Positions 8,153-16,508 of a stretch of 64,000 nt of DNA are shown here, piece after piece (position 1 is the first letter of the stretch; every line of letters starts with the position of its first letter). The stretch lies in assembly GCF_946479685.1 (NCBI RefSeq), contig NZ_CAMLGS010000008.1, positions 1 to 64,000 on the forward strand, given 5' to 3'. The position numbers and the translations under genes were made by a program. Below the pieces are notes generated by a model that did no database searches, was not told the origin of the DNA, and saw only the letters and a list, made by a program, of their open reading frames with translations. This stretch comes from an uncultured Methylotenera sp. (GTDB lineage Bacteria; Pseudomonadota; Gammaproteobacteria; Burkholderiales; Methylophilaceae).

Positions 8153-8716
8153 ATGTCATTAATCAATACACAAGTTCAACCATTCAAAACAGAAGCTTTC
8201 CACAATGGTAAATTTGTTGAAGTTAGCGATGTAAGCATGAAAGGTAAATGGGCGGTAGTAATTTTTATGCCAGCTGCATTTACTTTTAACTGCCCAACCG
8301 AAGTGGAAGACGCTGCTGATCACTATGCAGAGTTCCAAAAAGCAGGCGCAGAAGTGTACATCGTGACAACTGATACGCATTTCTCACACAAAGTGTGGCA
8401 CGAAACATCACCAGCTGTGGGTAAAGCACAATTCCCATTAGTGGGTGACCCAACACACCAATTGACACGTGCATTTGACGTGCATATCGATGCAGAAGGT
8501 CTGGCATTGCGCGGTACTTTCGTGATCAACCCAGAAGGCGTGATTAAAACAGTTGAAGTGCACAGCAATGAAATCGCACGTGACGTAAAAGAAACACTAC
8601 GTAAATTGAAAGCGGCACAATTCACAGCATCTAACCCAGGCCAAGTTTGTCCAGCTAAATGGCAAGAAGGTGCTAAAACCATCACTCCATCATTAGACCT
8701 AGTAGGTAAGATCTAA
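8153..8716 (+). CDS. ahpC: AhpC, alkyl hydroperoxide reductase peroxiredoxin
   Basis: This is a typical 2-Cys peroxiredoxin of the AhpC1 type that reduces H2O2, organic peroxides and peroxynitrite in the cytoplasm. At 187 residues it equals the family length. The peroxidatic cysteine is C47 in FTFNCPTE and the resolving cysteine is C166 in VCPAKW; it ends with the family C-terminus SLDLVGKI. The AGGAAA ribosome site sits 6-7 bases before the ATG. AhpF, its reductase, is encoded 156 bases downstream. The gene has a strong promoter and a palindrome pair upstream and two hairpins downstream, so ahpC can be transcribed alone at a high level. Confidence 0.97.
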   Translation: MSLINTQVQPFKTEAFHNGKFVEVSDVSMKGKWAVVIFMPAAFTFNCPTEVEDAADHYAEFQKAGAEVYIVTTDTHFSHKVWHETSPAVGKAQFPLVGDPTHQLTRAFDVHIDAEGLALRGTFVINPEGVIKTVEVHSNEIARDVKETLRKLKAAQFTASNPGQVCPAKWQEGAKTITPSLDLVGKI

Positions 8717-8739
8717 TTATTGGTTTAAGCAGAGTAATA

Positions 8740-8773
8740 ACTGCGCTAACGAGCAAACATCTCTTAGCGCAGT
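8740..8773 (+). terminator. hairpin after ahpC
   Basis: A perfect 10-bp stem (ACTGCGCTAA / TTAGCGCAGT) with a 14-base loop lies 24 bases after the ahpC stop. It has no T-run and precedes a second, terminator-like hairpin. It may protect the 3' end of the ahpC message. Confidence 0.5.
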
Positions 8774-8781
8774 GAAATAAC

Positions 8782-8815
8782 AAGGGCATTATTCAAAAGA
8801 TAATGCCTTTATTTT
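8782..8815 (+). terminator. rho-independent terminator between ahpC and ahpF
   Basis: GGCATTAT and ATAATGCC form an 8-bp stem (extended by A-T pairs) with a 7-base loop, followed by TTTATTTTA. It should separate or attenuate ahpC from ahpF transcription. Confidence 0.75.
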
Positions 8816-8872
8816 AAGTAAAGTTGGCTGTGTTACATCACGGCAAATGAGAATTCTAAGAAGAGAGCAATC

Positions 8873-10456
8873 ATGGCATTAGAAACCGGAATTAAAACCC
8901 AATTGCAAACCTATTTACAGATGTTGCGTGAGCCTATCGTATTGGCTGCGTCATTAGATGAAACACCAGCGGCGAAAGAAATGCAGGAACTACTGGAAGA
9001 AATCGCCGGCATGTCAGACAAAATCACGCTGACACTGGAAGATGATGCACGTAAACCATCATTTGCTGTAAAGCGTGCAGCAGGCCATACCGAGGCGCAT
9101 AAAGCCGTTGGCGTGCGTTTTGCCGGGATTCCTATGGGCCATGAGTTTACCTCTTTAGTGTTGGCGCTATTGCACACCGGTGGCCATCCGATGAAACTTG
9201 AGGCCGAGAAGATTACGCAAATTGCCGCAATTGAAGGCAGCTTTCACTTTGAGACCTATATTTCACTGAGCTGCCATAACTGCCCGGACGTGGTGCAGGC
9301 CATGAATATGATGGCGGTGATTAACCCCAATATTACCCATGTAATGGTAGATGGTGCGCTATATCAGGATGAAGTCAAAGCCAGAGAAATTATGTCGGTG
9401 CCTACTATTTACTTAAATGGTGAAGTATTTGGTGCTGGCCGTATGGAGCTGGATGAGATTCTGCCCAAGATTGACCTTGGTGCCGTGGCGCGTGAAGCGA
9501 AAAAACTGGATGCCCAAGCACCTTTTGATGTACTGGTTGTAGGTGGAGGCCCGGCGGGTGCTTCAGCGGCTATCTACGCTGCGCGTAAAGGTATACGTAC
9601 CGGTATTGTTGCCGAGCGCTTTGGTGGGCAAGTGATGGATACCTTAGGGATTGAGAACTTTATTTCCGTGAAGGAAACTGAAGGCCCTAAATTAGTGATG
9701 GCATTAGAAGAGCATGTCAAAAGCTATGAAGTGGAAATCATGAACTTACAGCGTGCGGTTGCATTAACGGAGCCTGGTAAGCATGGCAATAAAAACGACG
9801 ATTTAATCGAGCTGAAACTAGAGAATGGCGCCACCTTAAGAAGTAAATCGGTGATTCTGGCCACTGGTGCGCGCTGGAGAGAGTTAAGCGTGCCGGGTGA
9901 GAAGGAATATCGCGGTAAAGGCGTGGCGTATTGTCCACACTGTGATGGCCCGTTATTTAAAGGTAAGCCGGTCGCGGTAGTGGGCGGTGGTAACTCTGGG
10001 GTAGAAGCTGCGATTGATTTGGCTAACTTTGTTAATCATGTGACCTTGCTGCAATTTGATACCGAATTAAAGGCGGATGCCGTATTGCAGAAGAAATTAC
10101 GCTCTTTGCCTAACGTGACGATTATCACGAGTGCGCAAACCACAGAGGTGACTGGTGATGGCAGCAAGATGAACGGGCTGACCTATACCGATCGCGTTAC
10201 TGGTGAGTCCAAACATTTAGCGTTGGATGGCGTATTTGTGCAGATTGGTTTAGTGCCGAATAGTGATTGGTTAAAAGGCAGTGTGAACCTCAGCAAGTAT
10301 GGTGAGGTTGAAGTGAACCACCACAATGCAACTTCGCTGCCAGGCGTGTTTGCTGCCGGTGATGTGACCACTACACCTTATAAACAAATCATTATCGCGA
10401 TGGGTGAAGGTGCCAAAGCGTCACTAGGTGCATTTGATTATCTGATTAGGCAATAA
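8873..10456 (+). CDS. ahpF: AhpF, alkyl hydroperoxide reductase flavoprotein
   Basis: AhpF passes electrons from NADH through FAD and two disulfide centres to AhpC. The 527-residue protein has the N-terminal double-thioredoxin-fold domain with its redox pair C134-H-N-C137, then a thioredoxin-reductase-like part. In that part the FAD motif is [19 protein letters not shown], the second redox pair is C354-P-H-C357, the NAD motif is [12 protein letters not shown], and the C-terminal FAD motif is [16 protein letters not shown] purine-rich ribosome site (AGAGAG) precedes the ATG. It follows ahpC, from which it is separated by a terminator, so it depends on read-through or its own promoter. Confidence 0.97.
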   Translation: MALETGIKTQLQTYLQMLREPIVLAASLDETPAAKEMQELLEEIAGMSDKITLTLEDDARKPSFAVKRAAGHTEAHKAVGVRFAGIPMGHEFTSLVLALLHTGGHPMKLEAEKITQIAAIEGSFHFETYISLSCHNCPDVVQAMNMMAVINPNITHVMVDGALYQDEVKAREIMSVPTIYLNGEVFGAGRMELDEILPKIDLGAVAREAKKLDAQAPFDVLVVGGGPAGASAAIYAARKGIRTGIVAERFGGQVMDTLGIENFISVKETEGPKLVMALEEHVKSYEVEIMNLQRAVALTEPGKHGNKNDDLIELKLENGATLRSKSVILATGARWRELSVPGEKEYRGKGVAYCPHCDGPLFKGKPVAVVGGGNSGVEAAIDLANFVNHVTLLQFDTELKADAVLQKKLRSLPNVTIITSAQTTEVTGDGSKMNGLTYTDRVTGESKHLALDGVFVQIGLVPNSDWLKGSVNLSKYGEVEVNHHNATSLPGVFAAGDVTTTPYKQIIIAMGEGAKASLGAFDYLIRQ

Positions 10457-10470
10457 ATGTAACTGGCAAT

Positions 10471-10500
10471 AAAAAAGGCGGCTTTGAGGCCGCCTTTTTA
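10471..10500. terminator. bidirectional rho-independent terminator after ahpF
   Basis: A GGCGGC / GCCGCC stem with a 6-base loop is flanked by an A-run on the left and a T-run on the right. It can end ahpF on the plus strand and the small membrane protein gene on the minus strand. Confidence 0.85.
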
Positions 10501-10501
10501 T

Positions 10502-10696
10502 TTATTCGTGTTTGGTTTTGCAGGTGCTGATGCCGAATAAACCGTAGGCCGGGCAATAGTTAATCAGCCCAGTTACTAGCGGCACCACACCAATCCAAGC
10601 CCAAACCGGGCCGTTTGCAAATAATGCCCATGCGATTAATGCAAGCCCTGCAATAATGCGCACGGCGCGTTCGGCTCCACAAATGTTAGCTTTCAT
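10502..10696 (-). CDS. YgaP-type DUF2892 small membrane protein
   Basis: The 64-residue product (start MKANICGAERAVRIIAG) is a DUF2892 protein: a short N-terminal part, two hydrophobic segments, and the conserved NYCPAYGLFGISTCKTK end with two cysteines. The family corresponds to the membrane portion of rhodanese-fused YgaP; as a stand-alone protein its function is unknown. An AAGGAG site lies 7 bases before this ATG (10696); the ATG one codon earlier (10699) is the alternative. The gene stands alone on the minus strand between ahpF and a flavoprotein gene. Confidence 0.85.
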   Translation of the reverse strand: MKANICGAERAVRIIAGLALIAWALFANGPVWAWIGVVPLVTGLINYCPAYGLFGISTCKTKHE

Positions 10697-10786
10697 CATG
10701 TAGCTCCTTGAGTGAACACTGACCAAAAAAGTCAGCTAACTAAACAGTTAGACTAATCAGTGTACGCTCAACTTACACTACATGAA

Positions 10787-10809
10787 AGCGGCATTATTAT
10801 ATTGCCGCT
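10787..10809. terminator. hairpin at the 3' end of the flavoprotein gene
   Basis: AGCGGCA / TGCCGCT form a 7-bp stem with a 9-base AT-rich loop that overlaps the stop codon of the minus-strand flavoprotein gene. On that strand it is followed by TTTCATGTAG, a weak T-tract. Confidence 0.45.
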
Positions 10810-12445
10810 AGTGTGCGCCGCTGATGCTAAGTGCTACTGCTTCGGCTACTTTGATGCCATCTACCCCAGCCGATAAAATGCCGCCAGCATAGCCTGCACC
10901 TTCACCGCAAGGGTATAAGCCTTTGGTGTTAATGCTTTCTAGTGAATCATCATCACGCTTGATACGGATAGGGCTGGAGGTGCGGGTTTCTACACCTGTG
11001 AGTACACCATCCGCCAAGTCAAAGCCTTTGACCTGCTTGGCAAACTCCGGGATGGCCTCACGAATCGCGGTAATGGCAAACTCTGGCAATACGGATGCGA
11101 GATTGGTGAGGTGTACGCCTGGCTTGTAAGACGGCGTAACTTCGCCAAACTGGGTAGAAGGCTGGTTCTGCAGGAAGTCGCCGATCAATTGTCCAGGTGC
11201 ATGGTAGTTACTGCCACCAGCGATAAACGCTTGGCTTTCTAGTTGGCGCTGTAGCTCCATGCCAGCCAGCGGATGGCCTGGGTAATCTTGCTCAGGTGTA
11301 ATGCCTACAACGATGCCAGCATTGGCATTGCGCTCATTACGGCTGTATTGGCTCATGCCGTTAGTTACTACGCGGTTAGGTTCTGAGGTGGCGGCCACCA
11401 CGGTACCACCTGGGCACATACAGAAGCTATAAACCGAGCGGCCGTTCTTGGCGTGATGCACTAATTTGTAATCGGCAGCGCCTAGTTTGGTCAGTAAGTC
11501 CTCACTGTAGCTCTTGCCGTATCTGGCCTTGTCGATAATGGATTGTGGGTGCTCAATACGGAAGCCAATCGAGAATGGTTTGGCTTCTATATAAATGCCG
11601 CGTTTATGTACCATTTCAAAGGTGTCGCGTGCGCTGTGCCCTACTGCCAGCACCAAGTGGTTGGTTGCAAGGCGCTCACCAGTTTGCAGTACCACGGCCT
11701 GCACCTGATTGTTTTCAATCTCAATGTCATCAACACGGCTTTCAAAGCGGATTTCGCCACCTAGTTCGGTAATGGTCTTGCGCATTTCCTCTACCATGCC
11801 CACTAAGCGGAATGTACCGATATGCGGGTGGCTGACGTACATGATTTCTTCTGGTGCACCGGCTTTCACAAACTCCTGAATCACCTTGCGGCCATAGTGT
11901 TTAGGGTCTTTAATTTGGCTATAAAGTTTGCCGTCTGAGAACGTACCAGCCCCGCCTTCGCCAAACTGTACGTTGGATTCAGGGTTGAGCGTGCTTTTAC
12001 GCCATAAGCCCCATGTGTCCTGCGTGCGTTTACGCACTTCCTTACCACGCTCTAATACGATAGGTTTGAAGCCAGCTTGCGCCAAAATCAGCGCCGCAAA
12101 AATACCTGCAGGACCAAAGCCTACAATCACTGGCCTAAGCTGCGGCGAAACTTCGGTGGTGGCTACAAATTTGTAGCTGGTATCTGGTGCTGGTTTAATG
12201 TGTGGATCCTTACGGAATTTGGCGAGTATCTTTGCCTCGTTCTTTACCTCTACATCCAGGCTGTACACGTACAAAATGGCATGCGATTTACGCGCGTCTA
12301 CGCCGCGTTTAAAAATCTCAAAATGAATTAAATCGCTTTCTGCAATTTCCAGACGTTTCAGCAATGCTGCTTTAATTTCATCGGTCTGGTGGATGAGTGA
12401 TTGTGCGTTCTCAATCGGGAGTTTGATTTCAGTAATACGTAACAT
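10808..12445 (-). CDS. FAD-dependent dehydrogenase-like protein (COG2509)
   Basis: This 545-residue flavoprotein has an N-terminal 90-residue domain (MLRITEIKLPIENA...) and then a Rossmann FAD motif (VIVGFGPAGIFAALILAQAG with ERG). The family signature NVQFGEGGAGTFSDGKL follows, then HPHIGTF, and near the C-terminus GEGAGYAGGILSAGVDGIKVAEA. The family is widespread and conserved but its substrate is not established. The gene stands alone, with an upstream gap of about 160 bases separating it from hda. Nothing in the context suggests a pathway. Confidence 0.88.
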   Translation of the reverse strand: MLRITEIKLPIENAQSLIHQTDEIKAALLKRLEIAESDLIHFEIFKRGVDARKSHAILYVYSLDVEVKNEAKILAKFRKDPHIKPAPDTSYKFVATTEVSPQLRPVIVGFGPAGIFAALILAQAGFKPIVLERGKEVRKRTQDTWGLWRKSTLNPESNVQFGEGGAGTFSDGKLYSQIKDPKHYGRKVIQEFVKAGAPEEIMYVSHPHIGTFRLVGMVEEMRKTITELGGEIRFESRVDDIEIENNQVQAVVLQTGERLATNHLVLAVGHSARDTFEMVHKRGIYIEAKPFSIGFRIEHPQSIIDKARYGKSYSEDLLTKLGAADYKLVHHAKNGRSVYSFCMCPGGTVVAATSEPNRVVTNGMSQYSRNERNANAGIVVGITPEQDYPGHPLAGMELQRQLESQAFIAGGSNYHAPGQLIGDFLQNQPSTQFGEVTPSYKPGVHLTNLASVLPEFAITAIREAIPEFAKQVKGFDLADGVLTGVETRTSSPIRIKRDDDSLESINTKGLYPCGEGAGYAGGILSAGVDGIKVAEAVALSISGAH

Positions 12446-12580
12446 GTGTGGTCACTTTAGTAAGGGGAGTGTTTATCTGCCAATAGTGTGATTTTACAGT
12501 ATGTTGGGCCTAGCGAAAAATGGCATGACGGCGCTAGGCTGGGCCTTGCCTAAGTTTAGGCGCTAAAGTTGGCTGCCAAA

Positions 12581-12622
12581 CTAAGCTTCAATATCTAGGC
12601 TTCAAGATCTATGCTTCAAGAT
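12581..12622. repeat. three 14-bp tandem units containing the hda stop codon
   Basis: On the minus strand the units are ATCTTGAAGCATAG (12622-12609, the last codons of hda), ATCTTGAAGCCTAG (12608-12595) and ATATTGAAGCTTAG (12594-12581). Each ends in TAG. Because 14 is not a multiple of three, the three TAGs lie in three different reading frames. Confidence 0.9.
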
Positions 12623-13265
12623 TGTGTTGCAATAGTTTCTTGAGCATAGGCACGGTCACTGGCTTCTTCTCGGTGAGCGACCATACATCTAGCGCATCCA
12701 AAACGGCCATCAAAGTAGGTAAATCGCGGCGCAGGTAGCGCAGGCAGTATTCAACCACTTCATCCGGTAGTTTCATGCCGCGTTCGGTGGCATGCGTTCT
12801 CAGTGCTTGTGCTTTTTCTTCATCGGTAAGCGGGTGCAACTGATAAACCAAGCCCCATGCCAACCTAGTCGCTAAATCATCACGCAGATTCATTTGCGTA
12901 GGTGCCGCTATGCCGCTAGAAATCAGGATGCCGCCAGACGCGCGTAACTGGTTGAACTGGTCAAACAGTGCGATTTGCGCTTCTTCGTCTAAGGTATGCG
13001 TGTCATCTGCAATAAATAGGGGCAGATTTGATTGCTTTGCCATGCGCTCACATGCGTGCAGCAGGTGCGACTTTCCGCTGCCCTGCGCACCCCATAGATA
13101 GATAAAACGTGCCTCTTCGGCGTGAGTGAGTGCTTGCTTTAGACTGTAGAGCGCCTCTGCATTTTGCCCTTCGATAAAGTTATCTAGGCTAGGTGGCGGC
13201 AGTGGTTGAATGTCCAGCAATAACTGCTTGGTCGGGGATTTGTATTGATGCTCCGTGCTATTCAT
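12609..13265 (-). CDS. hda: Hda, DnaA regulatory inactivator
   Basis: Hda binds the DNA-loaded sliding clamp and stimulates ATP hydrolysis by DnaA, which prevents re-initiation of replication. The 218-residue protein has an N-terminal clamp-binding-like motif (QLLLDI), a Walker A (GAQGSGKSHLLHA), a degenerate Walker B region (FIADDTHTLDEEAQIALFDQFNQL), the sensor regions, and a lid helix. It lacks the DNA-binding domain of DnaA, as expected. A GAGG lies about 8 bases before the ATG. It follows the AI-2E-type permease gene on the same strand, and its 3' end is in a tandem repeat. Confidence 0.93.
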   Translation of the reverse strand: MNSTEHQYKSPTKQLLLDIQPLPPPSLDNFIEGQNAEALYSLKQALTHAEEARFIYLWGAQGSGKSHLLHACERMAKQSNLPLFIADDTHTLDEEAQIALFDQFNQLRASGGILISSGIAAPTQMNLRDDLATRLAWGLVYQLHPLTDEEKAQALRTHATERGMKLPDEVVEYCLRYLRRDLPTLMAVLDALDVWSLTEKKPVTVPMLKKLLQHNLEA

Positions 13266-13269
13266 ACTG

Positions 13270-13311
13270 CTAACCTCGTACTGCTAATCTAAGTAAACTA
13301 ACCTAAGTAAA
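13270..13311. repeat. 14-bp tandem units spanning the permease stop codon
   Basis: On the minus strand TTTACTTAGGTTAG (13311-13298, end of the permease gene) is followed by TTTACTTAGATTAG (13297-13284) and the diverged CAGTACGAGGTTAG (13283-13270). Each ends in TAG, so stops occur in all three frames before the hda start. Confidence 0.85.
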
Positions 13312-14380
13312 ATTGACTGCTAAGATATTTTTTCTTGGCATGCCTGAAACCTACGGCAATCGCAGCCGATACTGGTAGCGCCAGTAGTATACCGGCAAAG
13401 CCAAATAGCTGGCCGCCTGCCATCAATGCAAAAATCACTACCAGCGGGTGCAAACCGATACGATCACCTACCAGCCAAGGTGTGAGTGCCATGCTTTCAA
13501 CCAATTGCCCGATGCCAAATACGATAAGTACAGGAACAAGGTCGTGGAGGTTGCCGTATTGCAACACGCCGGAAATGGCGGCCAATGTCAGACCTAAACC
13601 AAAGCCCAGATATGGGATAAAGCCTAATAAGCCGGATAATATACCGATAGGCAGCGCAAACTCCAAGCCGACTAACCATAAACCGGTGGCATAAAAAACG
13701 CTCATCAATAACATCACCGTCAATTGCCCACGTAAAAATTCGGCGAGCACCGCGTCAATATCGGCGGCAATTTCCTGCGTTTTACCTATCAATGAGCGTG
13801 GCAATAAGGCGCTGATTTTTTGTAACAGAATATTCCAGTCCACCAGCAAATAAAAAAGTACAAGCGGGATTAACACTAAATTGCCTAGCCAGCCGATGAT
13901 GGTCATACCGTGACTGCTTAAGCTCAGCGCAATATTCTTGGCAAAATTACCGGTGGTTTTCCAGTTATCAGTGAGGATGGCTTGAATCTGTGCGGCATCA
14001 ATTTCGGCACTGACGCCAAAGTTCTTTTGTAGCCACGGTTCCAGGCTGGTTTTAGCGGTATTTAAATACGCTGGAATCTTCTGCGATAGCTGCACAAATT
14101 CATGCTGCAGCAGTGGAATCATGATGAGCAGAATAGCGGTAAGCACCGCGAGCAGTAATAACAGTACTAGCAAAGTGGCGATGCTGCGGCTAGGTTTTAA
14201 CGAAAACTTTTTTGCAATGCTATTGCATTGAATTGCCTCAATTTTATTGACCAATGGGTTGGCGATATAAGCCAGAATTGCCGCGATAAGAAATGGGGTG
14301 AGGATAGGGCCGAGCAGGTAAATGATGCCAAAAACTGATAAAACCGCGATTAGCCAAACGGTATTTGTGTGTTTGTTCAT
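13298..14380 (-). CDS. AI-2E family (PerM/YdgG-type) transporter
   Basis: The 360-residue integral membrane protein has two N-terminal helices, a polar region of about 100 residues (residues ~95-150), then five or more helices. It shows family motifs such as LVLIPLVLFYLLVDW, GILSGLLGFIPYLGFGLGLTLAAI and VESMALTPWLVGDRIGLHPLVVIFALMAGGQLFG. Family members have been linked to autoinducer-2 export or Na+/H+ antiport, but the substrate is not readable here. It is upstream of hda on the same strand and divergent from purM, an arrangement usual in Betaproteobacteria. Confidence 0.88.
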   Translation of the reverse strand: MNKHTNTVWLIAVLSVFGIIYLLGPILTPFLIAAILAYIANPLVNKIEAIQCNSIAKKFSLKPSRSIATLLVLLLLLAVLTAILLIMIPLLQHEFVQLSQKIPAYLNTAKTSLEPWLQKNFGVSAEIDAAQIQAILTDNWKTTGNFAKNIALSLSSHGMTIIGWLGNLVLIPLVLFYLLVDWNILLQKISALLPRSLIGKTQEIAADIDAVLAEFLRGQLTVMLLMSVFYATGLWLVGLEFALPIGILSGLLGFIPYLGFGLGLTLAAISGVLQYGNLHDLVPVLIVFGIGQLVESMALTPWLVGDRIGLHPLVVIFALMAGGQLFGFAGILLALPVSAAIAVGFRHAKKKYLSSQFYLG

Positions 14381-14517
14381 TCTGCGCTTTCAGTAAAGTG
14401 TGGCTGTTTTGTAAAAGCCTGTGTTTTCAGGCCTCCAACATTTCAGATAACTAAGCATTTCGGTTAAAATAACATTATAACGATAGAACACACTTTTTGT
14501 AGAAAGCGAGAACCCCC

Positions 14518-15567
14518 TTGAGCGCCAATAATTCAGATAAAACTTCAATTAGCTACCGCGATGCCGGAGTAGATATTGAAGCGGGTGATGCATTAGTTGA
14601 ACAAATCAAGCCGTTTGCCAAACGCACTATGCGTCCAGAAGTATTAGGCGGGATTGGTGGTTTCGGCTCACTATTTGCGGTGCCGCAAAAATTTAAAGAG
14701 CCAATCTTGGTATCAGGTACCGATGGCGTGGGCACTAAGCTGAAATTAGCTTTTGAGCTAAACAAGCACGATACCGTAGGTATCGATTTAGTTGCTATGA
14801 GCGTGAACGACATTCTGGTGCAAGGTGCAGAACCGTTATTCTTCTTGGACTACTTTGCCTGTGGCAAACTGGAAGTTGGCGTTGCAGCACAAGTGATTAA
14901 AGGCATTGCCGAAGGTTGTGAGCAATCTGGCTGTGCGTTGGTGGGCGGTGAAACTGCCGAAATGCCAGGCATGTACCCAGCTGGCGAGTATGACCTTGCC
15001 GGCTTTGCTGTAGGTTGCGTAGATAAAGCCAATCTGATTAATGGTACGACCATTGCTGCTGGTGACGTAGTGTTGGGCTTGGCTTCTAGCGGCGCGCACT
15101 CAAACGGCTATTCACTGATTCGCAAACTGATTGAGAAATCAGGTATCGACTTTGAGTCTGACTTCCACGGCAGGAAATTCAAAGATGTGGTGATGGCACC
15201 GACCCGCATTTATGTGAAATCGCTATTAAAACTGATTGAAGCAATGCCGGTTAAAGGCATGGCGCACATCACTGGTGGCGGCATTACCGAGAATATTCCA
15301 CGTGTATTACCTGAAGGCTTAACTGCAGAAATTCAGGCTTCAGGCTGGGAATTACCACCGTTATTCCAATGGCTGCAAGCACAGGGCAATATCGTACCAA
15401 GCGAAATGTACAAAACATTTAACTGCGGTATTGGTATGGCGATTGTGATGGCGAAAGAAAACGCAGCAGCAGCCAAAGCGCTGCTTGAAGCTGCAGGTGA
15501 GACTGTGTATGAAATCGGTCATATCCGCGCGCAAAACGCAGGCGAAGCGCCTACCATAGTCGTTTAA
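14518..15567 (+). CDS. purM: PurM, phosphoribosylformylglycinamidine cyclo-ligase (AIR synthetase)
   Basis: PurM closes the imidazole ring in purine synthesis, converting FGAM and ATP to AIR. The 349-residue product matches the family throughout: [75 protein letters not shown], and [13 protein letters not shown]. The start codon is TTG at 14518; no in-frame ATG precedes the conserved N-terminal SYRDAG block. The gene is divergent from the AI-2E-type permease. purN, often next to purM in related bacteria, is absent here; a DUF3108 gene follows instead. Confidence 0.97.
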   Translation: MSANNSDKTSISYRDAGVDIEAGDALVEQIKPFAKRTMRPEVLGGIGGFGSLFAVPQKFKEPILVSGTDGVGTKLKLAFELNKHDTVGIDLVAMSVNDILVQGAEPLFFLDYFACGKLEVGVAAQVIKGIAEGCEQSGCALVGGETAEMPGMYPAGEYDLAGFAVGCVDKANLINGTTIAAGDVVLGLASSGAHSNGYSLIRKLIEKSGIDFESDFHGRKFKDVVMAPTRIYVKSLLKLIEAMPVKGMAHITGGGITENIPRVLPEGLTAEIQASGWELPPLFQWLQAQGNIVPSEMYKTFNCGIGMAIVMAKENAAAAKALLEAAGETVYEIGHIRAQNAGEAPTIVV

Positions 15568-15675
15568 TTTGCTTGTTTATCTTGTAGTTAAACCGTTAAA
15601 AAACTGCTTGTCGTGTAACAAAAGCAGCGCTGATGCGTTGAGCATGATGTGTCTTAAAATGAAGGAATTTTAGTG

Positions 15676-16431
15676 ATGAATCGAATCAAAGCATGGGGCT
15701 GGGCATTTGTGTTGAGCATGGGCGTACTGGCGCACATGCCGCAAGCAGTTGCTGCTAAAGCAAAGGCACCGAAAGAGGTCGCTGCAAAATTTACGGTACC
15801 GAAAAGCATTAGTGCCACTTATGTGGTCACTAAAAATGGCGACCCATTTGCTAACGTGCATGAGCAGTTTACGGTTACTAAAAACACCTATAAGGTTGAA
15901 AGCGTGACCAAGGGGCTTGGTGTGTATGCCTTGCTCGGCGAGCGTAAATTAACCAGTACCGGTGAAATCACGGCGCAGGGTTTAAAGCCTAACCACTTTG
16001 AATTGCATCAGGGCAACCAAAAAAAGAAATCATTATTCACTGATTTTGATTGGGCGAAACAAAGCCTGGTGATGACGATTAAAGGCGAGCAAGAGACGGC
16101 AGAGCTTAAACCTGGCACGCAGGACTTAGCGAGTTATCCTTATCAGTTTATGTTTATGCGCGCATCGTTAAAAAATACGATTACCGTGCCAGTCACAACG
16201 GGTAAGAAGCTAAAACAGTATGCCTATAAGGTGAGCCCTGACCTTAAAACCATCGATTGTGCTGGCGTGCAGTATAAAACCCTGTATTTGACACCTGCAG
16301 TGCATGAAGGCGCTGAAACCAAAGACCTGTGGTTGGCGACTGAGCAAAGTTATGTGCCGGCGCGTATTTTGGTGGTTGATGAAGACGGACAAAAACTAGA
16401 GCAAACCTTAACCGAGTTGCGTATCCAATAA
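15676..16431 (+). CDS. DUF3108 exported protein
   Basis: The 251-residue product begins with a signal peptide (MNRIKAWGWAFVLSMGVLA, cleavage probably after QAVAA). The mature part is a beta-rich DUF3108 protein (ATYVVTKNGDPFANVHEQF, LGVYALLGERKLTSTGEI, TKDLWLATEQSYVPARI). The family is periplasmic and uncharacterised. I prefer ATG at 15676 (GAAGGAA 8 bases upstream) over the in-frame GTG one codon earlier. It sits between purM and an RNA methyltransferase gene, the same order found in other Betaproteobacteria, though the purM-DUF3108 link is only positional. Confidence 0.87.
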   Translation: MNRIKAWGWAFVLSMGVLAHMPQAVAAKAKAPKEVAAKFTVPKSISATYVVTKNGDPFANVHEQFTVTKNTYKVESVTKGLGVYALLGERKLTSTGEITAQGLKPNHFELHQGNQKKKSLFTDFDWAKQSLVMTIKGEQETAELKPGTQDLASYPYQFMFMRASLKNTITVPVTTGKKLKQYAYKVSPDLKTIDCAGVQYKTLYLTPAVHEGAETKDLWLATEQSYVPARILVVDEDGQKLEQTLTELRIQ

Positions 16432-16508
16432 TGCTGGCATTGCCTAAATGCAAATATTATTGCCCTACTTATTTACCAAGTAATTAAAAATATACAAAGA
16501 GAATCAAT

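Noticed and set aside
15568..15675. Remnant of purN between purM and the DUF3108 gene
   Set aside because: The gap is only about 100 bases and shows no coding similarity to purN in any frame.
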